Source: Halomonas alkaliantarctica
GTDB taxonomy: Bacteria > Pseudomonadota > Gammaproteobacteria > Pseudomonadales > Halomonadaceae
DNA: 64,000 bases
Direction: 5' to 3'
Assembly (NCBI RefSeq): GCF_029854215.1
Contig: NZ_CP122961.1
Coordinates: 992,001 to 1,056,000 of the forward strand
Shown here: piece after piece, positions 26,785 through 35,406 of the stretch
Numbering within the stretch: position 1 is the first letter of the stretch
Layout of the letters: every line of letters begins with the position of its first letter
Translations under genes and position numbers: made by a program
The notes under the pieces: generated by a model
Seen by the model: only the letters and a program-made list of their open reading frames with translations
Database searches by the model: none
What the model was told of the DNA's origin: nothing

Positions 26785-27255
26785 TTAAGGCAGCCAAACA
26801 TTCAGGCCATAGCGAAAAACGACAAATATCACGATAGCTAAGGTGCAGCTAAGGGTGAGATTTATCATCCATTTACGTCGCGTATTGATACCCATTAGTA
26901 GCGCAAGAGAAGCGACTAAGAAGCCTATGGTGGCTGCGATATAACCCACCACAGGAAGTAATGCGGCATACAGTCCAAACAGTAGAAACAGAGCGAGGAT
27001 GGTGCGCCGGCTTTGAAACCACTCATGAATGAGCTGCTTTGCGCCAGCCCGTTCAGGTACTTTTACCAATAAGGAACGCACCAGAATTAACAGTGAAAAA
27101 ACGCCGATCACTACCAATAAAATGCGTGGGAACAGCGCTGACCCATAGGGCTGCCAACTGGTGGGTGGGGCAATACTGCCTGATTCCCTCCACATGACAG
27201 CCACAATCAAGAGCAGCGCCAGCGCCAAGGCGCGGTCTTTAGTTAGCGTTAGCAT
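26785..27255 (-). CDS. Tripartite tricarboxylate transporter small membrane subunit, TctB family
   Basis: A 156-residue protein with four predicted membrane helices, the size and pattern of TctB. It sits between the TctC- and TctA-like genes. The start at 27255 is chosen because GGAGG lies eight bases upstream; a longer frame to 27288 lacks a site. TctB proteins diverge strongly in sequence, so the call rests on topology and operon context. Confidence 0.85.
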   Translation of the reverse strand: MLTLTKDRALALALLLIVAVMWRESGSIAPPTSWQPYGSALFPRILLVVIGVFSLLILVRSLLVKVPERAGAKQLIHEWFQSRRTILALFLLFGLYAALLPVVGYIAATIGFLVASLALLMGINTRRKWMINLTLSCTLAIVIFVVFRYGLNVWLP

Positions 27256-27312
27256 TAGCGATGCCTCCGGTAACTCTAGCCCACGCACCTACGTGGGCTA
27301 GAGGGTGAGTTC

Positions 27313-28293
27313 TTAGTTCTGGAAATCGATGTTTTCGGCAGCAGCGCTTAGCGCAGCTTCGTTTTCATCCAAGAACGCTTGATAATCATCACCGGCCAGG
27401 AAGCGCACGACAGAGCCGAATTCATTCTCGATGCGGCTGCTTACTTCTTCATTTTCTAGCGCTTGCCCGTATGCATCAGCGATGGTGTCGAGGACTTCCT
27501 GTGGAGTACCCTTGGGTGCGAAAATGCCACGGCTGGTGGAGTGATCCATTTCGATGCCTTGCTCGCGCAGGGTAGGCACGTCCGGCATGCTGTCTAGGCG
27601 CTCTGGGTGGGCAATACCGAGTGGACGGAAGGAACCATCTTCAAAGAACGCACCGCCCGAAGGCAGGTTGAACATCGCGAAATCAATTTCTTCCGCCAAC
27701 AGCGCGGACACCTGTTGGCCGGTATCTGGGTAACCTACTAGGCGTACATCAGCCATATCGATACCTGCCTCCTGGAAAAACTGTGCCCAGAAGAAATGGT
27801 CGGTAGAGCTAGGGATCATGCTAAAGCGTACTTGTCCGGGGTGCTCGCTTACATAGTCAGCGATTTCGTCTGCGCTCTGGACGGGGTGATTGGCGTGCGT
27901 AGTCGGAATATTGATGGTCTGGGTGAGAAGTGCGATGGGTTCAAAGGCATCAAATGAATAATCGACGGTACCGGCCAGCTTCGAAAGCGCAATGGTGTCG
28001 TGGCTGCCAAGCAGCGTGTAGCCATCGGGATCCGCGTCTTTCACATTGCGCGAACCTAGGGTCGCCCCTGCACCCGCCATATTGACGGGAACAATGGATT
28101 CACCCAGCGTCTTTTCAGCCTCTTGGGAAATGAGTCGGAACAGAATGTCGGTTGCTCCGCCCGGACCATAAGGAATGATCAAACGGATATCCTGCTCAGG
28201 ATAATCAGCCTGCGCGGTGGATGCGATTGCCATACTAGACGCAAGTCCGATGGCGGCAAGGGTAGTGCTTAGAGTAAATGTTGAACGCGTCAT
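27313..28293 (-). CDS. Tripartite tricarboxylate transporter substrate-binding protein, TctC/Bug family
   Basis: A 326-residue periplasmic binding protein. The signal peptide spans about the first 29 residues, with cleavage after AQA. The mature protein begins with DIRLIIPYGPGGATDILFR, the Bug-family signature, and continues with VNMAGAGATLGSRNVKDADP and DGYTLLGSHDT. Bug proteins bind small carboxylates. It is the first gene of a TctC-TctB-TctA-GGT-family set, 57 bp before tctB. Confidence 0.93.
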   Translation of the reverse strand: MTRSTFTLSTTLAAIGLASSMAIASTAQADYPEQDIRLIIPYGPGGATDILFRLISQEAEKTLGESIVPVNMAGAGATLGSRNVKDADPDGYTLLGSHDTIALSKLAGTVDYSFDAFEPIALLTQTINIPTTHANHPVQSADEIADYVSEHPGQVRFSMIPSSTDHFFWAQFFQEAGIDMADVRLVGYPDTGQQVSALLAEEIDFAMFNLPSGGAFFEDGSFRPLGIAHPERLDSMPDVPTLREQGIEMDHSTSRGIFAPKGTPQEVLDTIADAYGQALENEEVSSRIENEFGSVVRFLAGDDYQAFLDENEAALSAAAENIDFQN

Positions 28294-28434
28294 TCTTGTA
28301 CACCTTTATAGATTGAGTTTGGTGTTGTGGGATGCCGCTCTAATGGAAGCGGCGTGGTGAGCGCGTGGTCCCGTTATCGGGTTCTTGTTGTCACCACACA
28401 ACCGTCTATCTACGAGATCGTGTGTTAGTGAGTG

Positions 28435-28965
28435 TTAGCCGAGAAAGAGCCCTCCATAAATCAGAGCGCCCATGACCACAAACGCAGGGTGCGTGTTGAA
28501 GCGAATCAGTGCGATAGCCGCGACTATCCCAATAATCGCAGTATGGAGCGCGCCGTTAGTGTTGAGGCCTTCGAGCAGAAATCCCAACGTTAGCCAAGCC
28601 ATCATCATGGCAATGACCGGGCGAACCCATTGGCTCATGCGCTTAACCCGGGGCGAATCGCGATGACGATACAACAGCCCTAGTGCGCCAAGCATCAAAA
28701 GCAACGTTGGAATAACCGTAGCGGCCACGGCGATGAAGGCGCCGCCAATACCAGCAACTTCATAGCCCACATAGCCCGCCATTTTGGTGGCGATAGGGCT
28801 AGGCAGCGCGTTGCCCAAGGCGAGGGTTTCAGCGAACGTTTGAGCGGTCATCCAACCGTAACGGCCAACTACTTCGGCCTCAATCAGTGGAATAATGGCG
28901 GGGCCACCGCCGTAGCCAATAATGTTGGGGATAAAAAAGGCTAAGAAGAGATCCCAATAAATCAT
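28435..28965 (-). CDS. Chromate transporter half, ChrA (CHR) family, second of pair
   Basis: A 176-residue membrane protein, one CHR domain, with IGYGGGPAIIPLIEAEVV near the N-terminus and the LALGNALPSPIATKMAGYVG motif. Short-chain CHR proteins come as pairs that together equal one full ChrA antiporter. Its ATG overlaps the stop of the upstream half by four bases (ATGA), showing coupling. Chromate efflux is the family function; a different anion is possible. Confidence 0.87.
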   Translation of the reverse strand: MIYWDLFLAFFIPNIIGYGGGPAIIPLIEAEVVGRYGWMTAQTFAETLALGNALPSPIATKMAGYVGYEVAGIGGAFIAVAATVIPTLLLMLGALGLLYRHRDSPRVKRMSQWVRPVIAMMMAWLTLGFLLEGLNTNGALHTAIIGIVAAIALIRFNTHPAFVVMGALIYGGLFLG

Positions 28966-29531
28966 ACCGTCCCCTCTGCTTTTTTCTTACCGGCAGGACG
29001 CAGGAGAGCGGCAATTAGAATGGCGCCAATCACCCAGCCAGGGTGAATGCCAAGCCAATAGATCAGTCCGGCGGCAATGATGGCCATGGCAATACTGACC
29101 AGCCAGCCAAGGGCAGCTTGTGATTTATCAAAAAAGTCCCAGGTGAGCTGCGCCATCATCACCATGACGACGGGCACTACTGCTTGGCCCATACCGCGAA
29201 TCCATGCCACATCGCGGTATAGGCTGAAAATGCTTAACATGACAATCATTGCCACAATCATTGGGACGATAATGGCAGTGACGGCGGCGATACAGCCGGT
29301 TATACCGGCTACACGGTAGCCAATATAACCGGGCATTTTGGTGGCAATGGGACCGGGTAAGGTATTGCCAATCGCCAAGACGTCTGCAAACTCTTCGTCG
29401 GTTAACCAATGGTGGCGGGTGACGACCTCGGCGCGCACTAAGGGAATCATCGCGGGACCTCCGCCGAAGCCAAAGATGCCGACGCGGAAAAAAGCCCAGA
29501 AGAGTTGCCAGGAGGCGGCGGGTGGGTTCAT
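28962..29531 (-). CDS. Chromate transporter half, ChrA (CHR) family, first of pair
   Basis: A 189-residue membrane protein with one CHR domain: FGFGGGPAMIPLVRAEVV and LAIGNTLPGPIATKMPGYIG. It is the partner of the following 176-residue half. Both are divergent from the GntR regulator at 29712. The 180-bp gap between them is AT-rich and should carry the promoters and the regulator site. Confidence 0.87.
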   Translation of the reverse strand: MNPPAASWQLFWAFFRVGIFGFGGGPAMIPLVRAEVVTRHHWLTDEEFADVLAIGNTLPGPIATKMPGYIGYRVAGITGCIAAVTAIIVPMIVAMIVMLSIFSLYRDVAWIRGMGQAVVPVVMVMMAQLTWDFFDKSQAALGWLVSIAMAIIAAGLIYWLGIHPGWVIGAILIAALLRPAGKKKAEGTV

Positions 29532-29711
29532 GGACGCGAATCCCGCAGAGCCAACGAGGAGATCAAAAGCATATCCAGACCTTATTTATCGTTTGTAGGT
29601 TAAAAAATCGATTATCTTGTCTAAAATAGAATATAGGTAGTGCTTGATCCGGCGTCAACCGCAAAAAATAGAATGGGCATCGGGAGCTGAGATGATTAAA
29701 AGGACATCGTT

Positions 29712-30389
29712 ATGAATAATTCTTTACCTACGTCTGCAACGCCAGCAGGAACTGCATCAAGTCGCGTATTTGATCATTTACGTAAAGATTTGGTGGGTGG
29801 GCGTTTTGTTGCCGGTGAAAAGCTTGCTATCAATGCGCTAAAGGATCGCTACCAAGTTGGATTGAGCCCGCTACGTGAAGCACTCAATAGATTGGCTGCT
29901 TATGGGTTGCTAGTGCAGGAGAATCAGCGCGGTTTTCGCGTGCCGAAGCTGTCACGGGATGAGCTGGATGATATTTTTCAGATGCGCTTGGAGATGGAGG
30001 GGATGGCGTTAGAGCGGGCTATTGCTAACGGTGACTCGCTTTGGGAGGCCGATTTATTGGCAGCCGCGCACCGCTTGAAGCGAGCTGATATTAGCCTGGA
30101 TAAAGGTGAGGAGTGGGAGCATCTGCATACCCAGTTTCACCGTACGTTGGTGGCGCCGTGTGGTTCAGTCTGGCTCCTACGTTTCATTGAGCAGTTGCAT
30201 GACCAGTTTGATCGCTACCGTCGCTTGGGGCCAAAAATGCCGACGATTCGTCAAGAGCTGGATGAACAGCATCATCAACTCGTGGAGCTGGCACTGCAGA
30301 GGGATGCTAAAGTAGCGCGCGAATTAATGGACGACCACATTCACAAATCTTATGAAGTCGCCCTGAAGCGTTATCAAGACCATGTGTAG
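29712..30389 (+). CDS. GntR-family transcriptional regulator (FCD domain)
   Basis: A 225-residue regulator. The N-terminal winged helix (FDHLRKDLVGGRFVAGEKL, LSPLREALNRLAAYGLL, NQRGFRVPKLS) is that of GntR proteins. The C-terminal helical FCD domain has DELDDIFQMRLEMEGMALE and histidines (HTQFHRTLV) that could bind metal or carboxylate ligand. It is divergent from the chromate-transporter pair and the Tct/GGT genes, so it is the likely local regulator. AAAGGA precedes the ATG. Confidence 0.9.
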   Translation: MNNSLPTSATPAGTASSRVFDHLRKDLVGGRFVAGEKLAINALKDRYQVGLSPLREALNRLAAYGLLVQENQRGFRVPKLSRDELDDIFQMRLEMEGMALERAIANGDSLWEADLLAAAHRLKRADISLDKGEEWEHLHTQFHRTLVAPCGSVWLLRFIEQLHDQFDRYRRLGPKMPTIRQELDEQHHQLVELALQRDAKVARELMDDHIHKSYEVALKRYQDHV

Positions 30390-30477
30390 TTTGCAGCAAA
30401 CATTAGCAACCAACAGTTGGTAAACTGCCGCGCATAGAGTGTCGTTCATCGCCGACCAGATAAGTAAAGAGGGTGCT

Positions 30478-31032
30478 ATGCACACAGATAACCAAATAGT
30501 TGCGCAAACGCTAAAATGGGTGCGTACTTTCATTGTAGCGCATGATATTTGCCCATTCGCTCAACGGGAGTTAGCGCGTGAAACCATTCGTGTTGAGGTA
30601 GTGCGCTCCAAGAAAATCGAAGTGGCGCTTGAGGAGTTGATGGTCGAAGTACAGTGGCTGGATGAGCATCCGGAAACAGAAACGACGCTGCTGGTATTCC
30701 CCACGCTTTTCAAAAGTTTTGATCACTACCTGGATTTTGTTGAGCTTGCTGAAAGCATTCTTGTCGATCAAGGCTATGAAGGGATCTATCAGCTCGCCAC
30801 CTTTCATCCCGATTACTGCTTCGACGGTACCGAGCCCGGCGACGCCTCTAACTATACCAATCGCTCTCCCTACGCCATGGTGCATCTGCTGCGCGAAGAG
30901 AGCGTCGAAAAGGCGATTGAGTTTTACGGCGATACTGACGCTATCCCCGAGCGCAATATCGCTAAGTTAACGGCAATGGGCAGTGCCGTCGCTGAGCAAC
31001 AGCTGCAAGACTGTTTTGACGTGAATGATTAG
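30478..31032 (+). CDS. DUF1415 family protein
   Basis: A 184-residue soluble protein of the DUF1415 family, recognisable from AHDICPFAQRELARETIRVE, the LLVFPTLFKSFDHYLDFVE region and ATFHPDYCFDGT. The function of the family is unknown; conserved cysteines in ICPFA and DYCFDG could bind metal. The ATG at 30478 with GAGG upstream is preferred to the frame extending to 30439. Confidence 0.8.
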   Translation: MHTDNQIVAQTLKWVRTFIVAHDICPFAQRELARETIRVEVVRSKKIEVALEELMVEVQWLDEHPETETTLLVFPTLFKSFDHYLDFVELAESILVDQGYEGIYQLATFHPDYCFDGTEPGDASNYTNRSPYAMVHLLREESVEKAIEFYGDTDAIPERNIAKLTAMGSAVAEQQLQDCFDVND

Positions 31033-31068
31033 GGTTTGCGCTGAATGGCTGGGGGTTGAAATTAACCG

Positions 31069-32724
31069 CTAAGGCCTGTGAATCACTAGCTGGTGTTTAC
31101 CTTTGCTTTTAGCCGCATACAGGGCACTATCCGCCAGTTTTAGCACGGCATCAATGTGTAGGCCGTGCTGTGGCCACCAAGCGGCGCCCAAACTACAGCC
31201 CACGTGGGCGCGTTTATTCTCGGGTAATAAAATCGGTTGGGCGATGGCAGTAAGTAAACGCCTACTAACCTCATGTGTAAGCATTTCCAGGTGTTCTTGT
31301 TTGGTTTTAAGCACCATTACGAACTCGTCGCCACCAAGTCGCGCCACTACATCACCACTGCGCAGGGCGTTTTTCAGGCGCTGAGTGATCTCAATGAGCA
31401 ACAGATCCCCCGCATGGTGGCCCAGTTCATCGTTAACCTGTTTAAAGCCGTCCAGATCGATGTACATCACCGCCATGCTCTGTTTGTTCCTTTCAGCTTC
31501 TGGAATGGCGAGCTGCAGGTATTGGTTAAGAAACGCGCGATTGGGTAGACCCGTTAGTGGGTCGGTATTGGCTAACCCCTCCAAACGGTTGATCGTTTGA
31601 CGCTGATCCCATAGCCGACTGACCATGTTACGCATAGAGGTGGATAGGCGTTTCATTTCTGGAGAGCCACTTTCCTCAGGAATACGTTCGGCGTGTTCGC
31701 CATCCTGTATTTGATCGGCAGCACGGGCTAAGCGGGTGAGAGGAGCCACCATGCGCGATGCAATTATCCAACCAATCATTGCAAAGATCAGCGCCAGTAG
31801 TATGCCTATGCCCATAATGGCTGCCTGAAGCTGCTCCACGGGGGCGAAGGCAGACGCGATGGGGTTACGGGTAACCGCTATCCACCCCAACCCAGAGAAG
31901 TCCTCAAAGCCGTTGCTGCGTGCATAGCCGGTGACAAACTGTTCGCCATTTGGCCAGGTTTCAATGGCCCATTGTGGCGATGTATTGGTAGGGTTAGGTA
32001 TGTGTTCAAGGCTGTCTAACGATTTTCCCATCAGCGCTTCTGGCCCTAACAGCACGGTGCCATTGGCGGAAAGCAGCAGTATCTCGTTATCTTGTCTTTG
32101 CTTCGCGGGTGAAAACATGGATTGCTGAATATATTCGGCCCACTCCCAGCTCAGATGTACCGCTAGAACGCCCTGTAATTCCTCGTTGCGGTCATGCACT
32201 GGGGTCGCAATATCAACAAACTTAAGCTCTTCGCCGCTGGCGTTAGGCAATAGTTGTGCAAGTAGCACTGCCTCGTGGACATCGCCTACCCAGAGCGCCT
32301 CGCGTCCTTCAATAAATACCGGGCGTTGTGCTATTGAAACGCCTTCTAAAACGCCTCCAGTAGCGGCTTGAACAGTCCCTTCTGGGTCGGTAAGGCCAAT
32401 CCACGACACAACGTTGTGGTTGTCTTGCAAGTGCTCTAACTGTTCCCGTAGAACGCTAGTGCTCGTGTCATTAGTAAGCGCCTGCATACTTAGCAGTAGC
32501 TTTACCTCTTTAATACGTGCGTCCATGCTGCGATCCAGCTTGTCCACCATTTGATAGGCTGCTTCTGAGGCTGCATTACCAATGTTGGCTTCCATTTGCT
32601 GTGCTGATTCTCGCGACGCCACCCAGCCAAGTAGCAGGGTCGTGGCAAACACCAGCGCAGCAATCAAAGCGATAAAGCGCGAGCGCAGCGAGAAGCGTGA
32701 GAACAACCAGGCATGAACAGACAT
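31069..32724 (-). CDS. Membrane diguanylate cyclase (Cache-HAMP-GGDEF)
   Basis: A 551-residue protein: one N-terminal membrane helix (LIALIAALVFATTLLLGWVA), a periplasmic dCache-type sensor of about 250 residues and a second helix. A HAMP segment (RMVAPLTRLARAADQIQDGE) and a C-terminal GGDEF domain follow. The active site is intact (RLGGDEFVMVL). The product-inhibition site RSGD lies five residues before it. It should make c-di-GMP in response to an extracellular small molecule. The start has GAAGG upstream. Confidence 0.93.
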   Translation of the reverse strand: MSVHAWLFSRFSLRSRFIALIAALVFATTLLLGWVASRESAQQMEANIGNAASEAAYQMVDKLDRSMDARIKEVKLLLSMQALTNDTSTSVLREQLEHLQDNHNVVSWIGLTDPEGTVQAATGGVLEGVSIAQRPVFIEGREALWVGDVHEAVLLAQLLPNASGEELKFVDIATPVHDRNEELQGVLAVHLSWEWAEYIQQSMFSPAKQRQDNEILLLSANGTVLLGPEALMGKSLDSLEHIPNPTNTSPQWAIETWPNGEQFVTGYARSNGFEDFSGLGWIAVTRNPIASAFAPVEQLQAAIMGIGILLALIFAMIGWIIASRMVAPLTRLARAADQIQDGEHAERIPEESGSPEMKRLSTSMRNMVSRLWDQRQTINRLEGLANTDPLTGLPNRAFLNQYLQLAIPEAERNKQSMAVMYIDLDGFKQVNDELGHHAGDLLLIEITQRLKNALRSGDVVARLGGDEFVMVLKTKQEHLEMLTHEVSRRLLTAIAQPILLPENKRAHVGCSLGAAWWPQHGLHIDAVLKLADSALYAAKSKGKHQLVIHRP

Positions 32725-32852
32725 AATTAGCCTTCACCGAGCGGGGGAGTGACTTAATTGTCATTAGATGAGAAAAGTACCTTATTCTGAAGGCTTTTGC
32801 ATTTAACTGGCTGTTAATTTTGAGTAATTGAAGCGGAAGTTCAACGCAAGGA

Positions 32853-32873
32853 GGGCCAGCCTTGCTGGCCCAA
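32853..32873 (-). terminator. Hairpin downstream of the GNAT gene and chemoreceptor-tail remnant
   Basis: GGGCCAGC and GCTGGCCC form an 8-bp stem with a 3-nt loop. There is no U-tract on the minus strand. It sits just after the 12-residue chemoreceptor-like tail and could be its former terminator. Confidence 0.45.
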
Positions 32874-32882
32874 AAGTATGAG

Positions 32883-32918
32883 CTAAAACTCTTCCCAATC
32901 TGGCGTGGCGCTGGGCAA
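32883..32918 (-). pseudogene. Vestigial chemoreceptor C-terminus
   Basis: After an in-frame stop two codons upstream, the minus strand encodes LPSATPDWEEF and then TAG. This proline-rich linker ending in xWxxF matches the CheR/CheB tether that ends methyl-accepting chemotaxis proteins; the intact receptor in this window ends PQQPEWESF. No receptor sequence precedes it. It looks like a relic left by a deletion, although a chance match over 11 residues cannot be excluded. Confidence 0.4.
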
Positions 32919-32946
32919 TTTTTAGATGGGTAAGAATGAGTCGCTG

Positions 32947-33441
32947 TTAAAGTGCTTTATACATCACATAAGTATCGACAAAACCCAGGCGCGCATGACG
33001 GTAAGCGTTAGGAACGGTTCCCACAATGCTAAATCCCAGCTTCTGCCATAACGCGACGGCCACTTCATTGGTGGCCACCACGGCGTTGTACTGCATGGCT
33101 AAGAACCCAAGTTCACGTGCTTGCTGTTGGGAGTGCTCGCACATGGCACGCGCTACGCCTTTACCTCGTGCGGCAGGGCTCACCATATAACCACAGTTAC
33201 ATATATGGTCTCCAGGGCCTGCCGCATTGGCTTTCAGGTAGTAAGCGCCCAGCACCTGACCATTTTCATCTTTAGTAACCATGCTGGCGTTAGGCGCTTT
33301 ACACCATAGCTGGCGGGCAGCTTCAAAGCTGATATCGGGGTCAAACGCATAGGTCTCTTGTGCTGAGACAATGGCTTGGAAGGTGGGCCAAAAGACAGCA
33401 AAATCGTCATCCGTCATCGGAGAGAAAGCGAGTATGGTCAT
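32947..33441 (-). CDS. GNAT-family N-acetyltransferase
   Basis: A 164-residue acetyl-CoA-dependent acetyltransferase. The fold is seen in GAYYLKANAAGPGDHICNCG, the acetyl-CoA pyrophosphate loop VSPAARGKGVARAMCEH, and ALWQKLGFSIVGTVPNAYRH. The substrate cannot be told. AGGA precedes the ATG. It is followed by a relic of a chemoreceptor tail and lies 23 bp after the luciferase-like oxidoreductase gene. Confidence 0.88.
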   Translation of the reverse strand: MTILAFSPMTDDDFAVFWPTFQAIVSAQETYAFDPDISFEAARQLWCKAPNASMVTKDENGQVLGAYYLKANAAGPGDHICNCGYMVSPAARGKGVARAMCEHSQQQARELGFLAMQYNAVVATNEVAVALWQKLGFSIVGTVPNAYRHARLGFVDTYVMYKAL

Positions 33442-33464
33442 AAGTATCCTGTGCAGCTAAGGGC

Positions 33465-34457
33465 TTATCGGGCGACCTCTGCCACAATTTCGTAGCTGCG
33501 TAGCCGGTCTGCATGATTATAAAAATCGCTATTAATCATAAGCTCATCGGCGCCAGTGCGTGCTTGGAACTCTTCAAGCTCCGCTTTTACCGTCTCTGGT
33601 CCGCCAATAATCGCCGCGCCTAAAAATTGGCTGACTTGGGCCTGTTCCATCGGCGACCAATCGAGCTGCTCAACCGGCGGTTGTGACTGAGTCGGCTTGC
33701 CGCGAATAAGGTTTAAAAACTTCTGCTGCGCTGTCGTGGCCAGGTAGTGGGCCATCGCATCGCTCTCTGCGGCCATCACGGGTAATCCAACCATGGCGTG
33801 GGGCTTATCAAGGTGTTCCGAGGGGCGGAAATTGTCACGATATAAGCGCAGGGCCTCGAATAAATAGCCCGGTGCAAACTGCGCGGCAAACGCAAACGGC
33901 AAGCCAAGTTTTGCCGCCAGCTGAGCGCTGTAGCCGCTGGAACCCAGCAACCAGATAGGCACATGGGTGCCTTGGCCCGGAACCGCTTTGACACGCTGCT
34001 GAGGCTCTGCCTCGGCTAAGTAGCTGCGCAGCTCGTTAAGTAGTTGCGGAAAATCATCGACCCCTGCATGGGCGTTGCGACGCATTGCCTGCATGGTGGC
34101 GCCATCTGAGCCTGGTGCGCGGCCTAGGCCGAGGTCAATGCGGCCAGGGTAAAGCGTTTCCAGGGTGCCGAACTGTTCGGCAATCACCAGCGGTGGATGG
34201 TTAGGTAACATAATCCCACCGCTTCCCACGCGGATGGTAGAGGTCTGCCCGGCGATGTGGCCAATTAGAACAGCGGTTGCCGCGCTGGCAATGCCCGCAA
34301 TGTTATGGTGCTCGGCTAGCCAGTAGCGGGTATAGCCGAGACGCTCGGTTAATTGCGCCAGCGCGACGCTATCATTAAAGGTCTCTGCGGCACTGCCGCC
34401 CTGGCGAATAGGCGCCAGGTCGAGAACGGAAAGTGCCGTGGAAGCGAGTTGGCTCAT
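33465..34457 (-). CDS. LLM-class flavin-dependent oxidoreductase (luciferase-like)
   Basis: A 330-residue luciferase-like monooxygenase of the group named MsnO8/YhbW in other bacteria. It has [19 protein letters not shown] at the start, [40 protein letters not shown] and [15 protein letters not shown]. It uses reduced FMN supplied by another flavin reductase. The substrate is unknown. AGGTG precedes the ATG. Confidence 0.9.
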   Translation of the reverse strand: MSQLASTALSVLDLAPIRQGGSAAETFNDSVALAQLTERLGYTRYWLAEHHNIAGIASAATAVLIGHIAGQTSTIRVGSGGIMLPNHPPLVIAEQFGTLETLYPGRIDLGLGRAPGSDGATMQAMRRNAHAGVDDFPQLLNELRSYLAEAEPQQRVKAVPGQGTHVPIWLLGSSGYSAQLAAKLGLPFAFAAQFAPGYLFEALRLYRDNFRPSEHLDKPHAMVGLPVMAAESDAMAHYLATTAQQKFLNLIRGKPTQSQPPVEQLDWSPMEQAQVSQFLGAAIIGGPETVKAELEEFQARTGADELMINSDFYNHADRLRSYEIVAEVAR

Positions 34458-34593
34458 GGGTCACCTGCAAAAAAGCATGGGCGCGTAGAGTGAAAAATTA
34501 CTTAGCGCGCTTGGTAATTACACGTTATGCGGCCAGTGCAGATGAATTGCAAGGTGTTACCTGCTTAGGTGTGTACTGGGGTAATGTTAAGCC

Positions 34594-35280
34594 TTACTCA
34601 AGTGGCGGAGTGGGGCGAATAAGAATTTCATTCACATCTACGTGGGCAGGCTGCGCAAGCGCATAAATCACCGCATTGGCAATATCGCGGTCTTCTAAGG
34701 CATGCGTTGGCGGTTCATCAAAAAAGGGTGTGTCGACCATTCCAGGTTCAATTAGCGTCACACGCATGCCGGTGCCGCGTAACTCTTCACGTAGGTTGTA
34801 GCCAATCCCTGTGACCGCCCACTTGGTCGCGCTATACATTGACCCAGGGATCGTCGTACGGCCCGCTGCTGAGCCGGTTAACAGCACATGGCCTTTGCTT
34901 CGTTTAAGGGCGGGCAAGCAGGCCTGAATGGTGAGGCCCACGCCATAGATATTGGTCAGGATCATCTCACGCCATGCGTCATGGTCAGCCTCGCTAAAGC
35001 CGCCGGGGGAGCCGCCACGACCAGCATTGGCAAAGACGCCATCCAAGCGGCCGAAGGTTTCCAGCGCCTGCTCAACCATGGCTTTCTGCTGCTCCATATC
35101 GGTCACGTCCAGCTCGCAGGTCAGCACGTTTTCAGGTCCCAACTCGTGCGCCAGTGCGGTGAGCTTGTCGTTAGAACGTGCAGCGAGTACTAACTTATAG
35201 CCTTCGCGTGCTGCTGCTCGGGCAGTGGCTGCACCGATGCCGCTAGATGCGCCGGTAATTAATAGCACGCCGGTTTGCAT
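34594..35280 (-). CDS. Short-chain dehydrogenase/reductase
   Basis: A 228-residue SDR. The NAD(P) motif TGASSGIG is near residue 9, VFANAGRG follows, and the catalytic residues are Ser in LLTGSAAG and the Tyr/Lys pair in YSATKWA. The start at 35280 is chosen because AGGAG lies upstream; the longer frame to 35343 has none. It resembles NADP-dependent 3-hydroxy-acid dehydrogenases (YdfG-like), but the substrate is open. Confidence 0.88.
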   Translation of the reverse strand: MQTGVLLITGASSGIGAATARAAAREGYKLVLAARSNDKLTALAHELGPENVLTCELDVTDMEQQKAMVEQALETFGRLDGVFANAGRGGSPGGFSEADHDAWREMILTNIYGVGLTIQACLPALKRSKGHVLLTGSAAGRTTIPGSMYSATKWAVTGIGYNLREELRGTGMRVTLIEPGMVDTPFFDEPPTHALEDRDIANAVIYALAQPAHVDVNEILIRPTPPLE

Positions 35281-35406
35281 GTGTTGCGCTCCTTGCTTGA
35301 TCAAGTAAGCTTTTAGCATGGCTAAGGAGGCAGCATCCTGCAAATAATTGTCTAACCAGCCCGCTACGGCTTGGCTAATTTACCGTTACGGGTGAGTCCA
35401 ACTGCT

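Noticed and set aside
28334..28353. GCCGCT/AGCGGC hairpin upstream of the TctC-like gene
   Set aside because: Only six pairs, an 8-nt loop and no T-run; not strong enough to call a terminator or attenuator.
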